Shown here: positions 24,561-32,426 of the stretch, one piece after another
Position numbering within the stretch: the first letter of the stretch is position 1
Layout: each line of letters starts with the position of its first letter
NCBI RefSeq assembly: GCF_000514775.1
Contig: NZ_KI911467.1
Coordinates: forward strand, 1 to 64,000
DNA length: 64,000 bases
Origin: Salinispora pacifica CNR114
GTDB taxonomy: Bacteria > Actinomycetota > Actinomycetes > Mycobacteriales > Micromonosporaceae
Direction: 5' to 3'
Made by a program: the position numbers and the translations under genes
The notes under the pieces: model-generated
Databases searched by the model: none
Seen by the model: only the letters and a program-made list of their open reading frames with translations
Told to the model about the DNA's origin: nothing

Positions 24561-24576
24561 ATACCCCCGGGGGTAT
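24561..24576. promoter_or_regulatory. CstR/CsoR-type operator upstream of the repressor gene
   Basis: ATACCCCCGGGGGTAT is a perfect 16-bp palindrome, 22 bp upstream of the repressor ATG. This is the typical form of CsoR/CstR boxes. Confidence 0.85.
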
Positions 24577-24689
24577 CTCGCGTGCTGTGGTCTTCGTCAA
24601 GCTGCCGAGGCCCCCGCTGGGGTGTGGCGGAGGATTCCTGAGGCCGTACCGGGTCCACCGATCTCGGCCAGGGCCGTACCCCCGGTTCG

Positions 24690-25015
24690 CCGAACCTGGC
24701 GCGATGGGTGCTGGTCCAGAACGAGACAGTGAACCCGACCGGTTGCCACAGGATCGGTTCGTGGCGATGGCGGTGACCCACGCGAAGGCATCGGGCTACG
24801 AACGCGTCATCGCCGGCTCCTCCGGCAACGCTGGGTTGGCCGTTGCGGCCGTCGCCGGCGCCGTCGGGCTTCCGGCCGTGGTGGCGGGCTGCACCTGGCT
24901 GCCGGAAACGCCTGCGGGGCCGCTGCGGAAGCTCGGCGCCGACCTGCGAACCCTCGACACCGGCCCGGAGCGCGTACGGTTCGTTTACCTGGGTTTGGCC
25001 GAGCGGGTGTTGGTC
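24690..25015 (+). pseudogene. Broken PLP-dependent enzyme (threonine synthase-like)
   Basis: One frame gives VQNETVNPTG, the segment before the PLP lysine. After a frame change come DRFVAMAVTHAKASGYERVIAGSSGNAGLAVAAVAGAVG and LRKLGADLRTLDTGPERVRF. The SSGNAG loop is that of fold-type II PLP enzymes (threonine synthase, cysteate synthase, cysteine synthase). The SFKDR motif with the PLP Lys is lost at the frameshift, so the gene is dead. N- and C-terminal parts are gone. It lies divergent from the CstR operator and may once have belonged to the sulfur locus. Confidence 0.7.
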
Positions 25016-25117
25016 GGTTCGAGGGGCTCATCTTGGTGGCCGTCGTGTTGCTGGCCCGTCGCCGGGCCATCCGACGACCGGTCGTATGAGGACCACCGGG
25101 TGGGGTGGCTGGTGTGG

Positions 25118-25780
25118 TCAGCGGTCGCCGCTACTCGCGGTGTCGAGGAGCTCGCGGAGGTGGGGCGAGTCGATGCTCTTCGCCCGGTACATCGCGGCGT
25201 CGGCCCGGTCCAACGCCTCGGAGAGCTGGGCGGGGCAGGTGACCGGCGCCAATCCGACGGAGGCTGTCACCCGCACGCTTGCGGAGTGCAGCCGGATTGG
25301 TGCGGCGAGGACATCGTGCAACCGGCGGGTGGCGTGCTCAAGCCACCGCCGCTCGACCTCGGGGGCGGTCAGCAGCCCGGCGAATTCATCCCCACCGAGT
25401 CGGGCGACCGGATCGCCTCCCGCAAAGTCGGCGAGCCGCTGGGCGACGTTGACCAGTACCTGGTCGCCGGCGGCGTGTCCGTACCGATCGTTGATCTGTT
25501 TGAAGTCGTCGAGATCGAGGACGACGGCGATCAGCGGTCGTCCGTCGGCTCGGGTCAGCAGGGCGGCGGCCAGCCGATGAAAGGCTCGTCGGTTGGGCAG
25601 GCCGGTGAGCGGGTCGTGGCTGGCGGCGTGGCGTTCGGCGGCGAGCTCGGCCTGGAGGACGGCGATCTCCGTCTCGGCCTGCACCGCTCGGCGGTGCAGC
25701 TGCCAGGAGGAGATGAGGGCGCCCGCGGCGCAGACGCCGGACGCGATCGTCAGCGGATCCGGCATGAGTCCTCCCGTCAT
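25118..25780 (-). CDS. GGDEF diguanylate cyclase, short N-terminal membrane helix
   Basis: The 220-residue protein has one N-terminal hydrophobic segment (LTIASGVCAAGALISSWQ), a short coiled coil (QAETEIAVLQAELAAERHA) and a GGDEF domain from about residue 55. The DPLTGLPNRRAF motif and the active-site RLGGDEFAGL are intact. The inhibitory I-site RxxD is missing (AGGD in its place), so product feedback is not expected. It should make cyclic di-GMP at the membrane. It has no clear operon partner. The ATG at 25780 or the second ATG six codons later could be the start. Confidence 0.88.
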   Translation of the reverse strand: MTGGLMPDPLTIASGVCAAGALISSWQLHRRAVQAETEIAVLQAELAAERHAASHDPLTGLPNRRAFHRLAAALLTRADGRPLIAVVLDLDDFKQINDRYGHAAGDQVLVNVAQRLADFAGGDPVARLGGDEFAGLLTAPEVERRWLEHATRRLHDVLAAPIRLHSASVRVTASVGLAPVTCPAQLSEALDRADAAMYRAKSIDSPHLRELLDTASSGDR

Positions 25781-26000
25781 GCCGATGCCCCGGCATTGCC
25801 GACGGTCACCGACCCCGTGTCTGCCCTGCTAGTCGCCCAGTAAAGGTGACTTACGGTGAGCGGATCGACACCGCTCCCGTCGGCTATCATGCTCGTTGTC
25901 CGATGCATATGCAATAGCAGATGCACGTGCAGGAGCCACTCTGTCCACACGTACCCGTCCGGGCTGCGGTATGGACGGATGCATGACGAGAAGGGCGCAC

Positions 26001-26240
26001 ATGCAGCCGCTATCGAATGGCGTTCCCGCTCCCGAGCTACCGCCGCTGCGGTGGCAGAAGAGCCGCCGCAGTAATCCCAGTGGCAACTGCGTAGAGCTGG
26101 CCGAGCTTCCGGACGGTGCGGGCATCGCCGTGCGCAACTCGCGGCATCCCGACGGCCCCGCTCTGATCTACACCGTGGACGAGATCGCAGCCTTCGTGCT
26201 TGGCGCCAGGGACGGTGATTTCGATCACCTGATCCACTGA
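26001..26240 (+). CDS. DUF397 protein
   Basis: This 79-residue protein has the hallmark LRWQKSRRSNPSGNCVELAEL and VRNSRHPDGPALIY of DUF397, a small actinomycete family. DUF397 genes usually sit next to an XRE regulator with a DUF5753 domain and act with it as a regulatory or toxin-antitoxin-like pair (BldB/AbaA neighbourhood type). I chose the ATG at 26001 (AAGGG ten bases upstream), though the frame opens earlier. Here it precedes its partner by 118 bp on the same strand. Confidence 0.85.
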   Translation: MQPLSNGVPAPELPPLRWQKSRRSNPSGNCVELAELPDGAGIAVRNSRHPDGPALIYTVDEIAAFVLGARDGDFDHLIH

Positions 26241-26358
26241 TCCACTGATCCGCGCCGCGCCGCCGGGACCGATTCCCCTCACCGACGGGCCATGGCATGC
26301 TGACTCGGCGACCGGGCCAGGTTCGGCCCGGGCGCGTCCAGTAAACGGAGGGGCGGCA

Positions 26359-27246
26359 GTGGCGACGAGACCCGTTGAGGGGGGGTCATCGGCTGGCCCA
26401 ACCGTCCTACGGATGATGCTCGGCGCGCAGCTGCGCCGGCTACGCGAGTCCTGCGGGGTTAGTCGGGAGGGTGCGGGCTGGGAGATTCGGGCCTCCGAGT
26501 CGAAGATCAGCAGGATGGAGCTGGGACGGGTCGGGTTCAAGGAACGCGACGTCGCGGATCTGCTGACCCTCTACGGCATCACCGACCCAACGGAGCGGGA
26601 CGCCCTGCTCCACCTTGCCCGGGAGGCGAACAGCCCCGGTTGGTGGCACCGGTACGGGGACGTGCTGCCGTCCTGGTTCCAGGCTTACCTCGGGTTGGAG
26701 GCTGCGGCTACCCGGATCCGCACGTACGAGCTCCAGTTCGTACCCGGCCTGCTCCAGACCGAGGAGTACGCCCGAGCCGTCGTGCTTCTCGGTCACAGCC
26801 GCGCCGGGTCGGCGGAGATCGACCGTCGGGTCACGCTGCGGATGCGGCGGCAGCAGGTGCTGCACGGGGAGGATCCGCCGCAGCTGTGGGCCGTGGTGGA
26901 CGAAGCGGCCCTGCGCCGGCCGATCGGCGGCACGGCGGTCATGCGGCAGCAGGTTTCGGCGCTGATCGAGGCGACAACATTGCCGAACGTGCGGCTCCAG
27001 GTCGTACCGTTCGCCGCTGGCGGGCACGCGGCCGCGGGCGGCGCCTTCACCATTCTCCGCTTCAGTGACCAGGAACTGCCCGACGTGGTCTACATTGAGC
27101 AGCTCACCAGCGCCCTCTACCTCGACAAGCGGGAAGATCTGGAGTTCTACGCGTTGGCGATGGAACAGCTCTGCGTGGAGGCGGAGCCGCCCGAGCGTAC
27201 GCCGGAACTGCTCGGCCGGATCCTGGCCGAACTACCCTCGGGCTGA
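26359..27246 (+). CDS. XRE-type HTH regulator with DUF5753 domain
   Basis: The 295-residue protein has an N-terminal helix-turn-helix (MLGAQLRRLRESCGVSREGAGWEIRASESKISRMELGR, residues 20-60). The DUF5753 domain follows, marked by WWHRYGDVLPSWFQAYLGLEAAA, YELQFVPGLLQTEEYARAV and RRQQVLHGE. This family often controls development or secondary metabolism with DUF397 partners. The GTG start has GGAGGGGCGGCA upstream (26347-26358). No membrane parts. Confidence 0.88.
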   Translation: MATRPVEGGSSAGPTVLRMMLGAQLRRLRESCGVSREGAGWEIRASESKISRMELGRVGFKERDVADLLTLYGITDPTERDALLHLAREANSPGWWHRYGDVLPSWFQAYLGLEAAATRIRTYELQFVPGLLQTEEYARAVVLLGHSRAGSAEIDRRVTLRMRRQQVLHGEDPPQLWAVVDEAALRRPIGGTAVMRQQVSALIEATTLPNVRLQVVPFAAGGHAAAGGAFTILRFSDQELPDVVYIEQLTSALYLDKREDLEFYALAMEQLCVEAEPPERTPELLGRILAELPSG

Positions 27247-27331
27247 CTCGGTGGGGCTGGCCTGATCTCGTCGCCGGGTGGGCGCCGCCCGGCTGGGTGC
27301 GCTCTCAGGCGGAGTTCGTACCGTATAGCCC

Positions 27332-28132
27332 ATGCCTCGAACCGTGCACGCCCTCCTCGCCGCCAGTACCACCGCCAGCCAGGCCGAACCTCCTCAGGAC
27401 GGCCTGGTCGGGCACGTGATCGGTCTGGTGGAGCAGCTGGGCGGGCCCGGCGCCGGCCTGGCCGTGGCGCTGGAGAACCTCTTCCCGCCGATCCCCAGCG
27501 AGGTGATCCTTCCGCTGGCCGGGTTCGTCGCCGGCCAGGGACGGATGAGCGTCATCAGCGCGATCTTCTGGACCACGTTGGGCTCGCTGGTGGGTGCGCT
27601 CGCCCTGTACTACATCGGTGCGGCATTGGGGCGGGACCGGATGCGGGCCATCGCCGCCCGGCTTCCGCTGGTGAAGCTGAGCGACGTCGACAAGACCGAG
27701 GAGTGGTTTCTCCGGCACGGCGTCAAAGCGGTGTTCTTCGGCCGGATGATTCCGATCTTCCGAAGCATGATCTCGATCCCGGCCGGGGTGGAGCGCATGC
27801 CGGTGTGGACCTTCGTCGTCTACACCACTTTGGGCAGTCTGATCTGGAACACCACCTTCGTCATGGCCGGCTACCTGCTCGGGGACAACTGGCATCTGGT
27901 CGAGGAGTACGCCGGTGTGCTCCAGAACATCGTCATCCTGGCCTGCGTGGCGGGGCTCGTCTGGTTCGTCGTCACCCGGCTCCGCCGGTCCCGGACGACC
28001 GGGGGAGTGCAGCCCAACGGGCCGGGGGACGAGTTCCCCGCGCCGCTGCCGCCCATCGATGGTGTCCCCGACCCGCAGGGCCGGGGAACCCTCTACCGGA
28101 GTAGCTGGTCCGAGGACACCACCGTGAGCTGA
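27332..28132 (+). CDS. DedA-family membrane protein
   Basis: The 266-residue protein is a DedA (SNARE-associated/VTT domain) protein: ENLFPPIPSEVILPLAGFVAGQG, GSLVGALALYYIGAALGR, GRMIPIFRSMISIPAGVERM and a C-terminal helix before a Pro-rich cytosolic tail. Family members flip lipids such as undecaprenyl phosphate or phosphatidylethanolamine across the membrane. The key Glu and Arg/Asp pattern is present. The gene stands alone between the XRE gene and the convergent glyA. Confidence 0.88.
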   Translation: MPRTVHALLAASTTASQAEPPQDGLVGHVIGLVEQLGGPGAGLAVALENLFPPIPSEVILPLAGFVAGQGRMSVISAIFWTTLGSLVGALALYYIGAALGRDRMRAIAARLPLVKLSDVDKTEEWFLRHGVKAVFFGRMIPIFRSMISIPAGVERMPVWTFVVYTTLGSLIWNTTFVMAGYLLGDNWHLVEEYAGVLQNIVILACVAGLVWFVVTRLRRSRTTGGVQPNGPGDEFPAPLPPIDGVPDPQGRGTLYRSSWSEDTTVS

Positions 28133-28157
28133 CAAGTCCGATCGAGGCGCCGGCGGG

Positions 28158-29594
28158 TTAGCCGAGGTCGATGGCGGGGTAGAGGGGGAAGCCGGTGAGC
28201 AGGTCGCTGGCCTGCTTGCTGACCCGGTCGGCAACGCCCGGGTCCAGCACGTACTTCGCCTTCGACGCGGTGCCGTCGGCGTTCGTGCCGGGTGCGGTCC
28301 GGCTCAGGACGGTGTGGATCAGCTCGGCTGTGGCGTCCAGCTCGGCGGTGCCGAAGCCGCGGGTGGTCAACGCCGGTGTGCCGACCCGGATCCCGGAGGT
28401 GTACCAGGCACCGTTCGGGTCCTGCGGGATCGCGTTGCGGTTGGTGACGATGCCTGAGTCGAGGAGCGCCTGCTCGGCCTGCCGGCCGGTGAGCCCATAC
28501 CCGGTCACGTCGATCAGTGCCAGGTGGTTGTCGGTCCCGCCGGTGACCAGCTTCGTGCCCCGACGCTGCAACCCGTCGGCCAGGGCCTGCGCGTTGGCGA
28601 CGATTCGCCCGGCGTAGTCGACGAAGTCAGGCCGTCGGGCCTCGGCGAGCGCGACCGCCTTGGCGGCCATCACCTGCGGCAGCGGGCCGCCGAGCACCAT
28701 CGGGCAGCCCCGGTCGACCTGCTCGGCGAGCTCTGGACCGCAGAGCACCAGGCCGCCGCGGGGCCCACGTAGCGACTTGTGCGTGGTGGAGGTCACGATG
28801 TGCGCGTGCGGAACCGGGTCGAAGTCACCGGTGAAGATCTTGCCGGCGACCAACCCGGCGAAGTGGGCCATGTCCACCATGAAGGTGGCACCGACCGAGT
28901 CGGCGATCTCCCGCAGGATGCGGAAATTGACCTTCCGTGGGTACGCCGAGTAGCCGCCGACGAGGATCAGCGGCTTGAACTCGCGGGCCGCCTCGGCGAC
29001 CCGGTCGTAGTCGATCAGCCCGGTCTCCGGGTCGGTGCCGTAGCTGCGCTGGTCGAACATCTTGCCGGAGATGTTCGGCCGGAACCCGTGGGTCAGGTGA
29101 CCCCCCGCGTCCAGCGACATGCCCAGCATCCGCTGGTTGCCCAACTCACGGCGCAGGGCGAACCAGTCGGCCTCGGTGAGGTCGTTGACATGCCGGGCCT
29201 GGGCGCGCCTGAGCGCGGGCGACTCGACCCGGTCGGCCAGGACCGCCCAGAAGGCGACCAGGTTGGCGTCGATCCCCGAGTGCGGCTGCACGTAGGCGTA
29301 CGGCGCTCCGAACAACTCCCGGGCGTGCTCGGCGGCGAGCGCCTCGACGGTGTCGACGTTCTGGCAGCCGGCGTAGAAGCGACGGCCGACCGTACCTTCG
29401 GCGTACTTGTCGCTGAACCAGTTGCCCATGGCCAGCAGCGTCGCGGGGGAGGCGTAGTTCTCGCTGGCGATCAGCTTGAGCGACTCACGCTGGTCGGCCA
29501 ACTCGGCGCGGATGGCGGTGGCCACCCGCGGCTCGACGGCACCGATCACCTCGAGTGCGCTGCGATAGGCGGTGGACTCGGCGTTACCCGACAT
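28158..29594 (-). CDS. glyA: Serine hydroxymethyltransferase
   Basis: The 478-residue PLP enzyme interconverts serine and glycine with tetrahydrofolate. Visible landmarks are LIASENYASPATLLAMGNWFSDKYAEG, GSNxN-like QPHSGIDANLVAF, VDMAHFAGLVAGK, the PLP-lysine segment STTHKSLRGPRGG and IRVGTPALTTRGF. It is longer than the E. coli enzyme because of an insertion around residues 130-160, a form common in actinobacteria. The ATG has GGAGG four bases upstream. A ZTP riboswitch occupies its leader, so expression should rise when folate is short. The frame upstream of 29594 is untranslated leader. Confidence 0.93.
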   Translation of the reverse strand: MSGNAESTAYRSALEVIGAVEPRVATAIRAELADQRESLKLIASENYASPATLLAMGNWFSDKYAEGTVGRRFYAGCQNVDTVEALAAEHARELFGAPYAYVQPHSGIDANLVAFWAVLADRVESPALRRAQARHVNDLTEADWFALRRELGNQRMLGMSLDAGGHLTHGFRPNISGKMFDQRSYGTDPETGLIDYDRVAEAAREFKPLILVGGYSAYPRKVNFRILREIADSVGATFMVDMAHFAGLVAGKIFTGDFDPVPHAHIVTSTTHKSLRGPRGGLVLCGPELAEQVDRGCPMVLGGPLPQVMAAKAVALAEARRPDFVDYAGRIVANAQALADGLQRRGTKLVTGGTDNHLALIDVTGYGLTGRQAEQALLDSGIVTNRNAIPQDPNGAWYTSGIRVGTPALTTRGFGTAELDATAELIHTVLSRTAPGTNADGTASKAKYVLDPGVADRVSKQASDLLTGFPLYPAIDLG

Positions 29595-29629
29595 GTGACC
29601 TCCTGGTGAACGTTCCCGGTGGACGTGTG

Positions 29630-29715
29630 GAGGCCCAGGCGCTCGGCTTGCGTCCGTGTAAGGGCCGTTCCCCGATGGTGCTCCATCCCAAATCGCGCCA
29701 GTCCCGACCCGAGGG
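29630..29715 (-). promoter_or_regulatory. ZTP (pfl) riboswitch in the glyA leader
   Basis: On the minus strand, GGGTCGGGACTGGCG is followed by GATGGAGCACCATC, GGGGAACG and finally CGCCTGGGC. These are the conserved elements of the ZTP/pfl riboswitch in the right order: the 5' GACUGGCG, the central hairpin, GGGGAACG and the 3' GCCUGGGC that closes the pseudoknot. The 3' end is about 35 bp from the glyA start, and glyA is a known target of this riboswitch class. Confidence 0.88.
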
Positions 29716-29827
29716 GATCCTACCGGGTTCGCGGTGCAGCGCCCGGCCGACGTTCCTCCGCCGTGCGCGCCGGGGCCGCGCCGGGTCGAAGATCGACGGC
29801 GATGGGGAGCGCGGCTAGGATCGGAAC

Positions 29828-30709
29828 ATGACGGGGCCGGGTGATCGGGCGGACGGTCGGGGGAGTCTGCTCGCAATCAGTGATCTGCACGTGCGGCACG
29901 CGGAGAACCGGACGGTCGTCGAGCAGCTGCGTCCGGAGTCGCCGGCGGACTGGCTACTGGTCGCCGGCGACGTGGGAGACACGGTCGCACAGGTCGAATG
30001 GGCGCTGCGGCTGCTGGCCGCCCGGTTCGCGAAGGTGCTCTGGTCGCCCGGCAACCACGAGCTGTGGAGCCTGCCAGCCGACCCGGTGCCCCTGCGCGGC
30101 GCCGCCCGCTACGCCCACCTGGTCGAACTCTGCCGGGAGCTCGGCGTCGTCACGCCGGAGGACCCATACCCGGTGTGGGAGGGGCTCGGCGGCCCGGTCA
30201 CCGTGGCACCGCTGTTCCTGCTCTATGACTACAGCTGGCGCCCCGAGGGCCTCGACACGTCGCAGGCGGCGCTCGCCGAGGCGTACCGGACCGGGATCGT
30301 CTGCACCGATGAGTACCTGCTGCACCCTGACCCGTACGAGAGCCGGTCGGCCTGGTGCGCCGCCCGGGTCGCCGGGACGGCCCGGCGGCTGGCGGAGCGG
30401 GACCCGGCGCTGCCGACGGTCCTGATGAACCACTGGCCGCTGCGTCGTGAGCCCACCCGCATTCTTCGCTATCCGATCTTCGCGCAGTGGTGCGGCACCG
30501 AGGCGACGGCCGACTGGCATCGGCGTTTCGACGCCGCCGCGGTGGTCTATGGCCACCTCCACATCCCGCGCACCACCTGGTACGACGGGGTGCGCTTCGA
30601 GGAGGTGTCGGTGGGCTACCCCCGGGAGTGGCGGCGTCGGGGCGGGCCGCCGGGGCAGCCGCGCCGGATCCTGCCGGCGCCGGCCGGGTCGCCACCGACC
30701 GCCTGGTAG
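29828..30709 (+). CDS. Calcineurin-like metallophosphoesterase
   Basis: A 293-residue protein with all five metal-binding motifs of calcineurin-like phosphoesterases: SDLHVRH, AGDVGD, SPGNHELW, MNHWPLRR and YGHLHIPR. The fold acts on phosphomono- or diesters with two metals. The substrate is unknown. The Arg/Pro-rich C-terminus is probably disordered. It is divergent from glyA and about 90 bp upstream of the LigD-type polymerase. Start ATG with a TAGGATCGGAAC leader. Confidence 0.88.
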   Translation: MTGPGDRADGRGSLLAISDLHVRHAENRTVVEQLRPESPADWLLVAGDVGDTVAQVEWALRLLAARFAKVLWSPGNHELWSLPADPVPLRGAARYAHLVELCRELGVVTPEDPYPVWEGLGGPVTVAPLFLLYDYSWRPEGLDTSQAALAEAYRTGIVCTDEYLLHPDPYESRSAWCAARVAGTARRLAERDPALPTVLMNHWPLRREPTRILRYPIFAQWCGTEATADWHRRFDAAAVVYGHLHIPRTTWYDGVRFEEVSVGYPREWRRRGGPPGQPRRILPAPAGSPPTAW

Positions 30710-30800
30710 CCCGTTCCTTCGCCGGGGGCTACCGGATCCGTGCGGCTGGCGATGCGCGTCCGACCCGGTGCGCGCGGCGGATCACGGCTACGGTGTGGGC

Positions 30801-31829
30801 GTGGCGACGCCGGCCGAGCAGCTCCGGGTGGGACGGCGGCTGGTCCGCGTCTCCAACCCGGACAAGCCCTACTTCGCTGAGTTGGGGCTGACCAAGCTCG
30901 ATGTGGTGCGCTACTTCCTGGCCGTCGGCGAGGGCATCCTGCGCGCCCTGCGGGACCGGCCGACGATGCTCGAGCGGTGGCCGCGCGGCGTCTTCGCCGG
31001 TGCCAGGATCGCGACGCGGGCGGACAACCGCGGGGACGCCTTTTACCAGAAGCGGCTGCCGGCGGGCGCTCCCGACTGGGTTCGCACCGCGCACCTGACG
31101 TTCCCGAGCGGTCGGAGCGCGGACGAACTCGCGCCCAGTGAGCTGGCCGTGGTGGCCTGGGCGGTCAACCTCGGCACGCTCCGGTTCCACCCGTGGCCGG
31201 TGTCCCGACCTGACGTCGAGCGACCAGACCAGCTACGCATCGACCTGGATCCGCTACCCGGGGTCGGGTTCGACCAGGTGGTCCCGGTGGCGCACGAGGT
31301 CCGCGCGTTCCTCGACGAGCTCGGGCTGGTTGGCTACCCGAAGACCACCGGGGGGCGAGGGCTGCACGTCTACCTCACCATCGAGCCACGGTGGGGCTTC
31401 GGGGACTGCCGCCGGGCGGTGCTGGCGTTGGGTCGGGAGATCCAGCGCCGTCGGCCCGACCTGGTCACCACCACCTGGTGGCGGGAACAGCGGGATCGGC
31501 CGGTCTTCGTCGACTACAACCAGATGGCCCGGGATCACACGATGGCCTCGGCGTACTCGATCCGGCCCACCCCGGCGGCGCTGGTCTCCGCCCCGGTGGC
31601 CTGGACCGAGCTGGACGATGCCCAGCCGGAGGACTTCGACATCACCACGATGCCGGCCCGCTTCGCCGAGCACGGCGATCCGCACGCGGGCCTGGACGAA
31701 CGGGCATATTCGCTGGAGCCGTTGCTGGAGCTGGCCGACCGGGAGAAGCTGGCGGCGCCTCCGGAGCGTTCAGGGCCCCGGGCGCCTGGGCCCGGGAGAC
31801 GGAGGGGACGCGGCCGGGCTCCAGGGTGA
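30801..31829 (+). CDS. Stand-alone LigD-type polymerase/primase (non-homologous end joining)
   Basis: The 342-residue protein covers one archaeo-eukaryotic-primase-like polymerase domain as in LigD. Landmarks are VSNPDKPYFAELGLTKLDVVRYF, FYQKRLP, the catalytic Asp pair in LRIDLDPLPG, YPKTTGGRGLHVYL and VFVDYNQMARDHTMASAYS. Ligase and nuclease domains are absent, so it would work with separate Ku and ligase proteins in DNA-end repair. I chose the GTG at 30801. The frame stays open upstream, but that part overlaps the phosphoesterase gene. Its last 60 bp overlap the convergent regulator gene. Confidence 0.87.
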   Translation: MATPAEQLRVGRRLVRVSNPDKPYFAELGLTKLDVVRYFLAVGEGILRALRDRPTMLERWPRGVFAGARIATRADNRGDAFYQKRLPAGAPDWVRTAHLTFPSGRSADELAPSELAVVAWAVNLGTLRFHPWPVSRPDVERPDQLRIDLDPLPGVGFDQVVPVAHEVRAFLDELGLVGYPKTTGGRGLHVYLTIEPRWGFGDCRRAVLALGREIQRRRPDLVTTTWWREQRDRPVFVDYNQMARDHTMASAYSIRPTPAALVSAPVAWTELDDAQPEDFDITTMPARFAEHGDPHAGLDERAYSLEPLLELADREKLAAPPERSGPRAPGPGRRRGRGRAPG

Positions 31830-32321
31830 CGTCTCGCCGTCGAACTCGTGGAAGACCAGCCAGGTGCGGCTGGAGAGCACTCCGGGGATGCTCTGCACCC
31901 GGGTCAGCACCACGTCTCGCAGCGTGGCGTTGTCCGGGGCCCGGATCAGCGCGAGTACGTCGTGCTCGCCGCCGATCAGCGCGGCGTGCTCCAGGTAGCG
32001 CACCTGGGCCAGCTCCGCCGAGACCTCCCGCCAGGTGTTCTGTTCGATGGTGATGGCGATGTACGCCGAGGTGCCCAAGCCGGCGGCCTCCGGTGCCACC
32101 CGGGCCCGAAAGCCGGTGACCACACCGTCACGCAGCAACCGCTCCATCCGGGCGTACGCGTTGGTTCGGGAGATGTGCAGGCGCGCGGCGAGCGTCCGCA
32201 CCGATGTGCGTCCGTCCCGGACCAACTCGGCCAGGATGCGGCGGTCCACATCGTCCAACGGCCGGGCCGATCGTCCCGGCCCGGTCGCCGCGGCCCGGTC
32301 TGGGCGGGACTCTTGGCTCAT
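31770..32321 (-). CDS. bkdR: Lrp/AsnC-family regulator, probable BkdR
   Basis: The 183-residue protein has an AsnC HTH (LDDVDRRILAELVRDGRTSVRTLAARLHISRTNAYARMERL) and a RAM ligand-binding domain (GTSAYIAITIE, GEHDVLALIRAPDNATL, SRTWLVFHEF). The Pro-rich tail overlaps the polymerase gene. The ATG has GGGAGG seven bases upstream. It is divergent from the branched-chain 2-oxoacid dehydrogenase operon, the usual place of BkdR, which responds to branched-chain amino acids. The name is inferred from context and family. Confidence 0.85.
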   Translation of the reverse strand: MSQESRPDRAAATGPGRSARPLDDVDRRILAELVRDGRTSVRTLAARLHISRTNAYARMERLLRDGVVTGFRARVAPEAAGLGTSAYIAITIEQNTWREVSAELAQVRYLEHAALIGGEHDVLALIRAPDNATLRDVVLTRVQSIPGVLSSRTWLVFHEFDGETSPWSPAASPPSPGPRRPGP

Positions 32322-32340
32322 CACAGTACCTCCCTTAGAC

Positions 32341-32380
32341 CAATCATCTTGCGTTTTCGCCGGTTCTTGAGTCAATCATC
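32341..32380. promoter_or_regulatory. Repeat CAATCATC pair, candidate Lrp/BkdR sites
   Basis: CAATCATC occurs at 32341-32348 and again at 32373-32380, 32 bp apart (about three helical turns). The repeats lie in an A+T-richer gap between the regulator and the bkd operon. Lrp-type octamers often bind such phased sites. Confidence 0.4.
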
Positions 32381-32426
32381 CGACCACAGGAGCATGGGCG
32401 CACCAGATGTCCAGGAGGTACCCGCC

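Noticed and set aside
24587..25843. A 418-codon plus-strand frame
   Set aside because: Only its first third resembles a PLP enzyme, with the key motif broken. The rest is antisense to the GGDEF gene.
31848..32426. N-terminal extension of the E1 alpha frame by 193 codons
   Set aside because: It overlaps the divergent Lrp-type gene. AGGAGG before the GTG at 32427 gives the normal E1 alpha length.
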